In this document: positions 34,770-45,900 of the stretch, one piece after another | How the letters are laid out: each line of letters begins with the position of its first letter | Numbering within the stretch: position 1 is the stretch's first letter | Assembly (NCBI GenBank): GCA_023614405.1 | Contig: JAJUPC010000037.1 | Location: 1,240,001 to 1,304,000 of the forward strand | From: Avena insularis | Taxonomy: Eukaryota; Streptophyta; Magnoliopsida; Poales; Poaceae | Length of the DNA: 64,000 bases | Reading direction: 5' to 3' | Notes under the pieces: model-generated | The model's database searches: none | Told to the model about the DNA's origin: nothing | What the model saw: the letters and a program-made list of their open reading frames with translations, nothing else | Translations under genes and position numbers: made by a program

Positions 34770-36167
34770 TGATACATTGCAAATGTATCTATAATTTTTG
34801 ATGTTCCATGCTTGGTTCTATCTACTTTCTTGTTTTTTGTTCCAACTTTGGAGTACTTTTCATATGATTTCTTGGACTAACCAATTAACAAGAGCCACAG
34901 TGCCACTTGCTTGTTTTCTACTGTTTTTGGTTCCAGAAAATCAGAAAATAAATATTCTCGGAATTGGATGGGACAAAAGCCAAAGTTACTATTTTCCCGG
35001 AAGACTCACGGAGCCAGAAGGAGAGTCGTAGAGGGGCCACAGGGTGGCCACCCCCCCTTGGCGCGGGCTAGCCCAGGCCACGCCAGGGCATGGTGTGGGC
35101 CCCCTGGCCAGCCACCGACCTTGCCTCCTTCGCCTATAAGAGCCTCCCGATACCAAAACCCTAAATAGTCAATCAGAAATCCACGAAAAGTTCCACAGTG
35201 GCCATCAAGAAGGGAGATTCTGGGACAGAAAGTCTGTCGGCACCTGTGGGATGGGGAAGTGTCCCCAGAGCCATCTCCATCGATCTCCACCACCATCTCC
35301 ATCACTGTTGCTGATTCCCATGATGATGAGGGAGTAGTTCTTCCTCGAGGCTAAGGGTTCTACCGGTAGCGATGTGTTCATCTCTCTCTCTATGCATGAT
35401 CTTATTGAGATCATGAGCTTTTAATCTATAGATCTACCTTGCTACTCAAGTGCTTTAATAGATCTCTGCTCTCCCCATGTGTGTGAAGTTGACAATGTGC
35501 ACACCATGGTGGCACTTAGGCTAGAGGTTACAAATACTTGTTATGAGTTATATTTGGAGTTGGATGTCTTTATGAAATTGTGGTGTTTGTTGGACCCATC
35601 TAGTGCTCAAGGTGACAGTGTGGGGTTATCTAGATGGGAAAAACTTACTTTGAGGTGTGCTGTTATAGCCCTACCATCGATTAGAGTGTTCAATCGGAGA
35701 GTAGTTAAGAGTAGTATCATATAGAAAAGATATTTATATGAGAGTGTTCACTAGTGAAAGTATGATCCCTAGGCCTTGTTTCTAACCATTGAAACACCGT
35801 TTTCTATTAGATTTGTTACATGTTTGCTTGCTTCCATCTTTATTTCAGTTTGCCATTAGTCTCTTCCATGACATCAAGCTATTTTCTGGTACCGTTGTCC
35901 TATATCCATACCACTTGTATTTCATTATCTCTTCGCCGAACTAGTGCACCTATACACCGTACAAGTGTATTGGGTGTGTTGGGGACACAAGAGACTTCTT
36001 GTATCTTAATTGCAGGGTTGCTTGAGAGGGGATACCTTTGACCACTTCCTCCCTGAGTTCGATAAACCTTGGGTGATCCACTTAAGGGAAAACTTGCTGC
36101 TGTTCTACAAACCTATGCACTTGGAGGCCCAACAACTATCTAAAAGAATAGAAGTGCATAGACATCA
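34770..36167 (+). repeat. Athila-group 3' LTR
   Basis: It starts TGATACATTGCAAATGTATC and ends GCATAGACATCA. It is 1398 bp and collinear with 25611-27012 with scattered substitutions and small indels. A TATA-like CCTATAAGAGCC lies near 35140, followed by the R/U5 region. Confidence 0.88.
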
Positions 36168-36172
36168 ATGAA
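36168..36172. repeat. Target-site duplication ATGAA, right
   Basis: This is the exact match of the bases at 25606-25610. Confidence 0.85.
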
Positions 36173-36280
36173 CACTTCACCTCTATAATGTTTCCTTGTA
36201 AACGGTACGGCTAAATCACTGGTACCTTTCAGTTTTATAGCCTTTTTGCTCTTGTAACCAAAATATACCAACTATGCTAC

Positions 36281-37850
36281 CTAGGAGGACCCCCACATCA
36301 CCTTCACACGTAATGATGCCATCCGGTCAGATAACTCTACCATTTTAGGATCATGTCTGCCAAGGATTACATCAATATCTTCATCGAATTTTTCTGTGCC
36401 ATCATCTAATTTTGCGGTGAACTTCACGACACCGACACAAACGATTACTTTTCCATCATCAGGTTCTGCAGGATTGAAACCTCCGAGAGGTTCGAGAGGT
36501 GGAGCGGCCCCATTAGACCCATCCACAACGCCACCGTCGCCATCACCAGCGTTGTCGTTAGCTAGAGCAACCTCGGTGGAAGTATCAGGACGAGGAGCAA
36601 GGCGAGGGCCCTTAGTAGTGGGAGCTACAATACCTGGTGGATAGGCAGGGCCACGGCTAATGGAAGCCATAATAGGAGCAGTTGCTGCCACGCCACATCG
36701 ATGATCAGGAGAAGTTCCCACAATGGCAGTGTTTCAAGTTCTAGCAAAGTCCAAACCATGAGCTAGCTCCAGACCAGCAGCCGCTGAACTTGAGCATGGG
36801 TTCGAGGAGGAGCAGCAAACAAGGCAGCAGTTTTGGCAACAATAGTGGGGTAGCCTCCGGAAGCCTTAGTTTTCTCAACAGCGGCAGGGATTGGGTCAAC
36901 AGCGGCCAGATCAACAACAACACGGGGACGACTAGTACCAACAGATTCCAGAGCAGGGGTTTGCACAACTTGAGCACGGTTTCAAGGAGGAGCAGCACAC
37001 AAGGTAGTGGCCTTGGCAACAACAGCGAGGCAGCCTGCGGAAGCCTTAGTTTTCTCAACAACGGCATGGATTGGGTCAGCAGCAGCCAGAGCAACAACAC
37101 CACAGGGATGACCAATACCAGCAGATTCCAGAGCAGAGTTTTGCACAACTGCAATACGGGGATTCCTACGAGGAGGTTGCTCGACTAAAGCATGGCGCAG
37201 ACGAGGAACCACATTTTGCTTAACAACAGCAGGGGTTCGAGTTAGACCACCCTGTCCAATAATGGCTGGGCGAATCCCAGTAGCAGCATCTTCCAGATCT
37301 AGTATTTTATAAATCAGCATAACCCCGTGAAGCCCAACAAACTGTTTCATCAACCCTATTAGCTGACTATCACACGTTATAGGAACCGTGATGCCTCGTT
37401 CATCCATGAAGCTGAACTGTGTAGTCTGCTCCGGCCCTATTTCAGCATGTTCACACACAACAGCAACCATACTAGGGATAGTGCATAACTACGCATGTGC
37501 TACTTTCATCTTCAGACTGCGAGGTTGATTCCACTTGCTCATCCCATCTGATAATTTAATGTGGTAGCCATAGAGGGTGACCATAACCGTGTATTTGGGT
37601 TCAGCGGAGATCCTACTTGACAGAAAATTGGGGACAAAAGATAAGAATTGTTTGTCAGTGTTATGCTAGCAAACAATTCTAGGTTCGATCAATCACTATA
37701 ATGCCAATAGCCAGCTAGCAGTTATAGATATTGCGAATAGCAAAGAGAAGAGTAGCTCACCCACAATTAGCCAGAACTACTTCTTCCTCGGCAATAGGAT
37801 CTGCCATCCTTCGCGCTGCTCAGCTCGTCGGCAGAAGAGGTGGGCTAGAG
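36281..37850 (-). pseudogene. Unidentified gene or transposon-encoded protein, broken
   Basis: On the minus strand a short exon may start MADPIAEEEVVLANC at about 37808, with a GTGAGC donor after it. After a probable intron come KYTVMVTLYGYHIKLSDGM and KWNQPRSLKMKVAHA, then (37470 down) HAEIGPEQTTQFSFMDERG and LMKQFVGLHGVMLIYKILD. An Ala/Val/Pro-rich region follows, containing a tandem duplication of about 180 bp and a frameshift. Finally (36721-36281) there is an acidic, Pro-rich segment ending ILGRHDPKMVELSDRM and LRVKVMW. I do not recognise the family. The globular N-terminus, low-complexity middle and small C-terminal domain resemble grass transposon-associated proteins, but this is a guess. 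A stop and at least one shift interrupt it. Confidence 0.45.
36783..37142. repeat. Two tandem copies of a ~180-bp coding segment
   Basis: The segment from 36783 to about 36961 and the one from about 36962 to 37142 align throughout. Both begin near a CTTGAGCA block with GAGGAGCAGCA and contain AAGCCTTAGTTTTCTCAACA. Both encode (minus strand) ALESxG and ADPIxAxVEKTKAS. The copies have diverged and are now in different frames. Confidence 0.75.
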
Positions 37851-38041
37851 CGTTGCAATAGCGGGCACGACATTCGGCATTGGAGCTCGGGATCAGCGAG
37901 TAGGCGCAGCAACTTGGCCTCGGAAGTCAAATGCCCGTAGGGATCGTTCTGGTTGGAGGGTGGATTCCGATGCTGCCGGCGCTAGGGTACATGCGAAAGG
38001 AGGGAGTGGATTTGTGAATTTGGTCAACGCACCAAGCCCCT

Positions 38042-38268
38042 TTAGTCCCTCGTTTTGCCTACGCGTGGTTCCCGTGTTTGCGCTTGCGTCACGAACATAT
38101 AACTAACATGGGGGTCCCGACCGTCTACTTCACGGGGTAGTTTGACGGAATGTTTGGGTTTGGTAGGGGTGAGATGAGTTTGCCTTGAAATGACCCCTCT
38201 TGGTAGTTGGCAACCCAACTTTGTGAAATGCGGCATTTTCAGGCAACTGGGGCCCCACGATGCACTCA
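38042..38268 (-). other. Host sequence flanking the 38.3-kb element
   Basis: A short minus-strand open frame continues, across the element inserted at 38274-45062, into the exon-like sequence at 45063-45150. It likely belongs to the 5' neighbourhood of the broken gene to the left, or to a separate gene fragment. There is no recognisable domain. Confidence 0.3.
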
Positions 38269-38273
38269 CCCAC
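38269..38273. repeat. Target-site duplication CCCAC, left
   Basis: CCCAC precedes the LTR and is repeated at 45063-45067. Confidence 0.8.
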
Positions 38274-38755
38274 TATTGGGGATATACTTTCCGGGTATCC
38301 TCACTGTGCCTCGCTAACCAGGGTGGCCTACTTCGAGTTAGAGCTTTTCTTCATGGGCGACCAATTATGGGAGAAGAGACGGAGTCCAGTCTGGCTACGG
38401 GAAGACCCAGAAGACTTACCGACATAGGCATGTAGTGTTACTTGTTGTTCAAGATGTACTCTATAACCGACTCTTAGTCGTAGCGGGATAGGTCTCTCCT
38501 TTAAACCCTAGGCCGGATATATATATATAAGCCGTCCTAGGACAAGCCTTTAGGGCAACCCCACAATAGTCTATAATCTCGACTCGCACAGACGAAACCC
38601 TTGTAACCCATATTCCGGCTCTGTTGTATTACTGGATTGCTAGCAGGAGGTAAACTTGTGTGCTCACCGTCCCGGAACACCATATGACTCACACCCCTCT
38701 CTTCCACATGCCTCGAGGACCCACTCATGGCGTACTTGTCATCAATCCGAGGACA
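38274..38755 (+). repeat. Tat-like element 5' LTR
   Basis: It begins TATTGGGGATATACTTTCCG and ends ATCAATCCGAGGACA. The canonical start was probably TGTTGGGG, with a change at the second base here and at the third base in the other LTR. It is 482 bp long, with a TATA box in GATATATATATATAAG at about 38516-38530. Confidence 0.8.
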
Positions 38756-38757
38756 GT

Positions 38758-38775
38758 TGGCGCCCACCATGGGGC
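38758..38775 (+). other. Tat-like element primer-binding site
   Basis: TGGCGCCCACCATGGGGC lies two bases after the 5' LTR. It is the same type as the start of the site at 24115. The tRNA is not assigned. Confidence 0.65.
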
Positions 38776-38899
38776 AAATGAGCTTGGGATCTGCATTCTG
38801 AGCAGAATCTGCATGAATCAGAACCGGCGAGACAATCGTCGTTGGTCGTTTCCTCTATTCCACCGACATACCTCTCATCGTTCTCGATGAGACCTAAAT

Positions 38900-41620
38900 T
38901 CCGGCTAGGGAGGTCATGACTGCCTACACCATCATGTCTTTTCGTGAGATCGATGTTTACATCAGTTTCGCTGAACCTGTCCCACCCACCCCAACGGTGG
39001 TGATAGAGGCAAAAGAAGTTTCTGGGTCCACTTTGTCCGCGGAGGCGGCAGAGTTCTAGATCTCGGAAAACAACAATCCCACCTAGCCTGCACCTAACAC
39101 GGAGATAGTGGAGAAAGCTGAGCCTAAAGCAGATCTTGTGGTATAAGTAGAATCTGGAGTGGATCTCCCTAGTGAGTCCCAATCCAGACCGATCTGCCCG
39201 TCGAGGTCGAAATCTAGGAAGAGAAAGACAACAGTTCTGGTTCCGGCTCTGCCAACGATGGAACAGATGAACCTTTCCCGAGGCATACGTTGAGGCGCAT
39301 AATGCTGCACGGCACAGGCATGGATGAGGTTCTCGAGACCATCAGACGTTTCGAGGAAGGCCACGAGGAAAGCCGAGACTACCTCAGGAAGCACGCGTTA
39401 CACTTTGTCGGATATGTTAGATCAGAATCCGGCTCTGCCAATGCTGGAGACAACAAAGACTCGGTGCTGGAGGCGATCGGAACAAACACTGACTTACTGA
39501 CATCTTCAGTTGATTCCATGATCTCGGCGGAATTCTGAAAGTTCTCTGAGGAATATGAAGAGGAGTTCAACTCCAAAGATGCACAAGAAGGAGAACCCAT
39601 GGATGAAGGATCCGGGGAAAACTCTCCCAAAGCACAGGATGATATGGATCTCAGAGACAACCCCGACGTCCAAATGTCCGAAAGTATGGATCAGAGCTTG
39701 ACTCCGGGAAATAGACCCAAAGTAGACTTTGCTACCAACGCTGCCAAGAAGGCAAAGAACAGGAACAAGAAGAACAAGACTCTAGCAAAAGATCCTCCAG
39801 CAGAGGAAGTGGTTGCCGAAGATTACAAGGAAGACTCAGATGGAGCCCTAATCCAAGACGAGCCGAAGGAAACTCCGGTTGATGGATACGTGATTACTAA
39901 TGGTGCTCATAAACTCATTGGAGATGCGTTAAAAACGCCAATCCCTAAAGCTGCAGAGCTTACAACTACAGAATTGGAAGAAAGGGCCGAGGCCCTAGAG
40001 GCGTGTCGTCAAGTACTCCTGGATGAAGCTAACAACATCAAGGAAGATAAGAAGCGCATCACCACTATGGAGCAGTTCATCTCTCTGCAGCATCAGAAGA
40101 CCTGGAAAGGCCACGTACGGGCCGACAAAATCCGGAGGTCCACAAGATCCTCTCTGAGGGAGATCCAGGAGCACCTCCGATCGACAGCAAGGGAGATCTA
40201 GTGTATCCAACACAAGTGCAAAATACTTCCACGGCTCGAGATATCTTGGCGAACAACCCAAACTAGATCAAGTCCAGTTGGGCGTAAAGCTACTTACCAA
40301 TGGTCTGGAGCAACAGAAGGTCGTGAAATCCAAGAGCAGAAAACTGGTCTCTAAATTTGACCAATGTCACACGGATCCGGCCTGGAATGACATTAGGCCC
40401 CAGCGGAACCCAGAACAGCATCATCATCCAGACCGTCGAGAAGACACCTATCCAAGAACCGGATCATCAGGGCAATGGCACAGAACCGCACGTGAATGGA
40501 GTAATGTTGCTCCAGCCGCAGAGCGAGACGCAATTGCGACACTGGTTCCGAGACACCCTCCCGACGAGAGTCGAACAATCGCAGGGAAGACGACATAGAG
40601 CAACATCGGGAGGAGGACCGATAAAGGATGTCACCTCCTAGACAGACATGCCGTCCGTCTAAACCTCACCACAATGGGGGAAACGACAGACGAAGGAACG
40701 ACGGACACCGTGCCAAGTCAAGCCGGTAGGGGGCTCATCGTAATCAAGACCCTCCTCGGAACCGGAATAATGATGCTCCAGATGGAGGCTGACACTCAGC
40801 CGGAAACAATCCACCATCACCTCCCTCTCCACCAAGTATCCATCCTACCGGCTCTCGAGGAGGCCAAGGAGGGCATCGTGGCAGAGGAGGTTGTGGCAGA
40901 AGTAGAAGTCCAGCTCCAAGGCACCACAGCCACAGTGAACAATCAAGACGGTGTTCCTTGTCACCAAGTGACGCGAGACACCGGATTAATTCTAACATAG
41001 AGGCGCGGTGCTATGAGAACGATGATATATACGTGGGTCCAAAATGCTTCGGACCACGAATTCGACAAACACACTTCTCGGAAGGATTCGCTATCTCAAG
41101 ACACATCCAAGCCTATGACGGTGTGGCCCGGACAGATACTTGGCTCCAGGAATTTTTCCAGGCTTGCTGCATCGCCAAAGGTGGAAATAGCTTGGTCGTG
41201 ACCCAATATCTCCCGCTTATGCTGACGAAGACGGCATGATACTAGATCAGTGAATTTCCGGAGAACACCATTCACAACTAGTATGACATGCAAAGCGTGT
41301 TCTTTCAGAATTTCGAAGGCACATATCGGAGCCCCTGTACGGTTGGAGACCTACAGCGTTGCACCCAGAAAGCCATAGAAACTTGCCGAGATTATCTCAG
41401 ATGATGGATCGACACCAAAAACTCATGTGAAGGGGTAAACAATCAAACTATGATTGAAGCTTTCATTGCAGGACTCCCAATTGGTTTACTACGTCACCGC
41501 TTGAAGTGCGACAAGGTCACTGATCTGGGAGAGATGATAGAAATGGCAAGCAAATACGCAGATGCCGATGATGATGCAGAAGGACTTCTTAATGTCCTGG
41601 CTATACCACAATTGGCAAAA
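38900..41620 (+). pseudogene. Tat-like gag, heavily frame-broken
   Basis: Two N-terminal frames (39290-39538 and 39599-40201) encode charged helical and Lys-rich segments such as AAKKAKNRNKKNKTLAKD and ERAEALEACRQVLLDEANN, the usual gag N-terminal region. The capsid follows in pieces: VGPKCFGPRIRQTHF and FAISRHIQAYDGVARTDTWL at about 41030-41150, NSCEGVNNQTMIEAFIAGLP at about 41420-41480, and LGEMIEMASKYADADDDAE near 41530-41580. It aligns with the intact-looking gag of the 21-24-kb element. Many stops and shifts abolish coding. Confidence 0.7.
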
Positions 41621-41833
41621 TAGCCGAAGCAACAAACTCAGAAGTGCAAGAACACCACGAAAGAAAGTACCAACACAGAGACCACAGTTGTCACTACTAC
41701 TTTCGGGTCTGGAGTACAAGGAGGGCGCGGAGGCGGCCGTAGACGCGGTCTTGGGACGTCAAGAGTCTAGGGTAGAGGAGATCAGCAACCTGGAAAAACC
41801 TACTCCTAGGCCAACATTGCCAACAATCCATGT

Positions 41834-42490
41834 GTGCATCACTTATATGCCAACAGGGGCTCGTCCCACACAAATGCTGAGTGTCGTTTCAATGATGACC
41901 TCAAGAAAGACGATTCCGCTAGCTACAGGGCTAAGTGGAAGAAGGGAAATAAGAATCCTAAAAAAGAAAAGGAGACCAAGGAAGATTCCGACATGGAGGA
42001 AATAGAGCCTTCAAATCCCAAGTCAGATGGAAAGAAGAACTTCCCAACGAAGAAAGACACTTATGTCACTTTCCTTGGGTCCCAACCAGGTAAGGTCAAT
42101 AAGGCGGTCTTACATGAGCTCAACGCAACTGTTCCGGCTGTCCCTCAATTCTTGAACTGGTCGGAAGTGACAATCACCTTTGACCATGCTGATCATCCGC
42201 CTAAGTTGCACAGGTGAGGAAAATACGCCTTAGTTGTCAATCCACTTATTAACAGTTATGGTTTCTCTAAGACTCTCATGGACAACGACAACATCATCAA
42301 CATCCTCAACATCGAAACACTACACCGGATGAGGATCTCAGAAACTCAGCTGAATCACAGCTCTGTGATCTTTCACGGAGTTGTCCTAGGAAGACATGCA
42401 AATTCCCTAGGAGAGATCACTTTGGATATTACTTTTGGAACTCCAAAGAACTACCGGGTGGAAGCACTTTCCTTCAAAATGGTCTACTGA
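41834..42490 (+). pseudogene. Tat-like zinc motif and protease remnant
   Basis: The frame 41834-42217 begins with a His/Cys region (HHLYANRGSSHTNAEC), which fits the gag zinc-binding motif, and continues as a Lys-rich linker. After a stop, ALVVNPLINSYGFSKTLMDN and IINILNIETLHRMRIS give the protease, with D-N-D where D-x-G is expected. FHGVVLGRHANSLGEITLD follows. It ends at SFKMVY, before the expected LGRP motif, where the polymerase-less junction begins. Confidence 0.65.
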
Positions 42491-42521
42491 GGGATCATTA
42501 CCCTATACGGGTTCACCCTTA

Positions 42522-43988
42522 TCAAGTACCAAGGTTCGCTGGCTCAAAATGCTGAGCCGGATCTTCTGCAACGGACGGGGATGGAGTAATCTCCGGTGTT
42601 GTAGAAGGCATTGGGGTAGGAGTCGGAGGTGTTGTGGCAGGAGATGTCAAATTTAACTTTGACTGGCGCATGGCCTTTGATGAGCCTCCTTTCCCCTTGT
42701 CCCTGGTGAGCTGTTTAGCTCTGAGGAGGTAATAGAACAAAGATCGTTATACTTCAGAAAGAATGAGAAATAAAATAACAGGGACCTTGTGAGGAAAGTT
42801 ACCTCTTCACAATGGGCACTTCCTTTGTGCCAATAGACAATGTCGGAGTCTTATGCTTTCGGGTAAGCACTTCTGGCAGTGGAATCAATTCTCCATCATT
42901 CTGAGATAACTCAGGAGGATATCCCTCGAGAGGAGCGAGCTCTAACTCGGGGAGGACAACAAGCTGAAAAGAAGAAATATCTCAGTATTGCAAAAAGACA
43001 CAACAATATATGGATGAACACATAATTCGAGTGATTGTTGGAAAACTTACTGGTGTCACAAGATCGTCAGTCATATGCATGTCCAAGGACAACTCCGGGA
43101 TTTTCCTCACGACCCGCTCTCTAATCAGCCATTTGATTTAGGACTCGTAGTCCTTGTCCGAGTAAGGAACGGAGCAGATTCGGAGAGAGTCCATCTTACT
43201 CTTGGTGATTAAATGCATGAGACGATCACCATGGTGTTGGAGAGGCTAGATCTGGCACGCCAGCCAGTAGTGGATCAAGTCGGATCCTTTCAGATGCTTG
43301 TGCTTCATCAAATATTTGATCTGCCTCTTAGCAAGAAGCAGATTGTTAGTAAGAGCCGGTGAATTTGCATCCCAGGACTCTTGGGGCGTGGCGGCACCGT
43401 CAACAAAAGCCAGCAAAGCGGTGGCTTTGCAAGGATCTAGTCTATCCTTATGGTAAAAGAACATGGACGGCCACTGTTTCATTGAGTCGCTAGCCTTAAT
43501 ACTAGGATAGACTCGCTCTCTCCTAATAGAAAAGCTAAGAGTTTCGGTAATGTAAGGATTACCGTCGGTGATGTGATTTCTCCGGGTATGGAAGTAATAC
43601 CTGAAAAGAATAGGACTCGGCCTAATACCGAGATACCCCTCACACAAAGAGTCATAAGCGCTCATTTCTAACAGAGAGTTTAGGGGAGATGGTGGAGTTG
43701 AACACCGTAATGATCTATGACCTTAGAGAAGAAGCCTGAGGGAGGAAAGCTCAAACCTCTGTCAAGATGGGTGCCAAAGTGCACTCGCTCGTCGGTGTTG
43801 GGGGTGGGGATGGTTTGTCCAAAGCCGCTCCGCCAGTTGCCGGCACGGAGGAGACCTTCCTTCTCGATGACGTGGAGCTTGATGTCATCAAGGACACATG
43901 GGATCCAGACCCCGTGAAACTTCTCCTTCTCCGCCGCAGGTGTCATCGCCTCCATCACCGCCGTGGTAGAAGATGAGGCCTCAACCAT
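42522..43988 (-). pseudogene. Antisense ORF of the Tat-like element
   Basis: Read opposite to its host element, the frame 43988-43680 encodes DERVHFGTHLDRGLSFPPSG and VIDHYGVQLHHLP. The frame 43665-43246 gives CEGYLGIRPSPILFRYYF, MKQWPSMFFYHKDRLDP and a helical tail. These correspond to the 'putative gypsy type transposon' domain (Pfam PF04195 type) that is better preserved at 62.7-63.1 kb. Further downstream are Pro/Thr-rich segments to about 42522, probably separated by introns. The molecular function of these proteins is unknown. Frame breaks at about 43670 and below make it a pseudogene. Confidence 0.65.
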
Positions 43989-44545
43989 TTTCTATGTGTC
44001 AGTGACCTGGGATGGGCGGTGCTGTGGGATTTGGGGGAGGCAGAAGAGTTCTTTCACAGGAAACATCGAGAGGAAGGATAAGGCAATAGCGGTGGTGAAG
44101 AGGAAGGGAGAGATCTTGGCCCCTTATATCCTTTGCCTGTGCCAAGATTCGTGCAAAATAAACAGTAACCATGCCACGCGTCATGGAAGGAGCTGGGCAG
44201 CCTCCTCGCGAGGATTGTGCCGCCTCGATCTCTACGCATGCATTAAAACGACACCTCGGTTCCGCAAAAGGCGGATCCACCAACGGTCGTGTTGACAGGA
44301 ATGTCTGTCAGTGACGTCACTTGACCATGACTGATGCTAGGTTTCCTTAAAGGCCATCTGACTTAAGTTTGAATTTCAGGCTAGAAACTCGAATAATGTA
44401 CTCATAGATCCGACTCGCTTTGAGACTGGATCCTATCCTTTCTTTTGAAGTTTCAGGAACCCTTCAAGATTCTACAAGCTGAAGATCGATCAAGCTAGAC
44501 GATGATGAAATCCGTCTCTGGATCTTGGAGGCTTCCAGGGGCTGC
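43989..44545. other. Tat-like element, region between antisense ORF start and 3' LTR
   Basis: No conserved frame is seen. The position would hold the antisense ORF's promoter and 5' leader. Confidence 0.4.
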
Positions 44546-45062
44546 TGCTGGGGATATACTTTCCGGATATCTGCACTGTGCCTTGCTGACCTGGGTGGCC
44601 CACTTCAGGTGAGAGCTTTGCTTCACGGGCGGCCCAGTCAGGGAGAAGAGACGGAGTCTAGTCCTGCTACGGGAAGGCCTAGAAGACTTATCAACATAGA
44701 TCTGTAGTGTTACTTGTAGTTCAAGATGTACTCTGTAACCGACTCTTAGTCATAGCCGGATAGGTCTCTCCTATAAACCCTAGGCCAGATATCTATATAA
44801 GCCATCCTAGGACAAGCCTTTAGGGCAACCCCACAATAGTCTATAATCTCAACTCACACAGGTGAAACCCTTGTAACCCATATTCTAGCTCTGTCGTATT
44901 ACTGGATTGCTAGTAGGAGTAGGATCCGTCCAAAGCCGACGGATTCGAACCTGGGTAAACTTGTGTGCTCACTATCCCGGAACACCGTACGTCTCACACC
45001 CCTCTCTTCCACACGCCTCGAGGACCCCCTCATGGCGTATTCTTGTCATCAATCCGATGACA
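44546..45062 (+). repeat. Tat-like element 3' LTR
   Basis: It begins TGCTGGGGATATACTTTCCG and ends ATCAATCCGATGACA, 517 bp, collinear with 38274-38755. It carries about 36 bp around 44919-44956 that the 5' LTR lacks. A TATA box, CTATATAAGCC, lies near 44795. Confidence 0.82.
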
Positions 45063-45067
45063 CCCAC
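45063..45067. repeat. Target-site duplication CCCAC, right
   Basis: This is the exact match of 38269-38273. Confidence 0.8.
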
Positions 45068-45600
45068 GAACTTTGGGGCCACAAAGGAACAAGCCCATAC
45101 TTCCTAGTCCTAACATAATCCTGGAGGAATTTGTTGAAGGCTGCGTGCTGCGCCAAGGTCTAAAGTTGATGCCTTCGGCCTCAACTTTTGCCAATGTCTA
45201 CCACCGATGTGAGATCATTTAGTTACTTCAATACAAAATTTTGACCAATTTAACTTATTGATGTATTCCTTGACAATTATAATATAATCGAGCACTAGAA
45301 ATATTTGGTAGTGTGCATGAGCATGATCAGTAATATAATTGAACACTAGAAGTTTTAAGGAACTCCCTATAAAGGAGTAGATTAACTTCAACAAAATAAA
45401 ATAAGGGGTAGAAGCAAGAGGTCGGGACACGGACATTGCTAGTAGCAGTAGTAGTTGGAGGCCCGGACAACCTACTCGAGGGGATACATGCCAATCTTAA
45501 CATATTTCTAGAGGAATTTTCCAAGGGCTGCGTGCATCGCCAAGGTCTTCGGCTGATGCTGGATCATGTTGTCGATGTCCGTGTTGATTGATCTACCACA
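45063..45600 (-). pseudogene. Two related exon-like fragments, unidentified
   Basis: Minus-strand readings at about 45180-45063 and 45562-45480 are similar. The first contains KFLQDYVRTRKYGLVPLWPQ. The second contains KTLAMHAALGKFL and, after a stop, KYVKIGMYPLE. At the DNA level the shared part runs from about 45107 to 45180 and from about 45494 to 45562. The first fragment ends at a GTGAGT that could be a splice donor, just where the LTR element inserted. I do not recognise the protein. Confidence 0.35.
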
Positions 45601-45900
45601 AAATGGGCAAAACAGTCTCCCTATGGTAGATAGGTATTTTCCCACACTATAACCACCTCAGCGCGCTTGCTATCATACACTTCATCAGAATCCTCCTATT
45701 GATTTTTAAGAACATAACTAAGAACTCATACATATGATTGAATTGTATTACAACTCAATAATTGACAACATATATATGCAAGACAATATTAAATTGATAT
45801 CAAAGAAAAAGCATCTCAACAATAGTTTGATCGGTTCATATATCATTTCATCTCAACAAAATGACAATTAATTGGATGAGAGTGTATGTACAACAAAGAC
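45601..45900. other. AT-rich spacer
   Basis: I see no gene, repeat or element end in this interval. Confidence 0.3.

Larger units (their letters stand above)
25611..36167 (+). mobile_element. Athila-group gypsy element, probably non-autonomous, host of a nested solo LTR
   Basis: Two direct LTRs (25611-27012 and 34770-36167), a tRNA-Asp-type primer-binding site, a purine tract AAGCTTGGGGATG before the 3' LTR and identical ATGAA flanks define a complete insertion. About 4 kb of its 7.8-kb interior is a later solo LTR (30005-33987). The remaining interior encodes one recognisable open frame (27286-28029) and no reverse transcriptase, integrase or protease that I can read, so it probably depended on other copies. 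By eye the first 190 aligned LTR bases show about a dozen differences, so it is not a recent insertion. Confidence 0.85.
38274..45062 (+). mobile_element. Tat-like gypsy element lacking RT and integrase
   Basis: It has two direct LTRs, a primer-binding site similar to that of the 24-kb Tat element, gag and protease remnants, an antisense ORF before the 3' LTR, and exact CCCAC flanks. Between the protease (ending about 42490) and the antisense ORF (from about 42520) no reverse transcriptase, RNase H or integrase can be read, so about 3.5 kb expected in an autonomous relative is missing. It is best viewed as a non-autonomous deletion derivative mobilised by a full-length partner. Confidence 0.8.
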
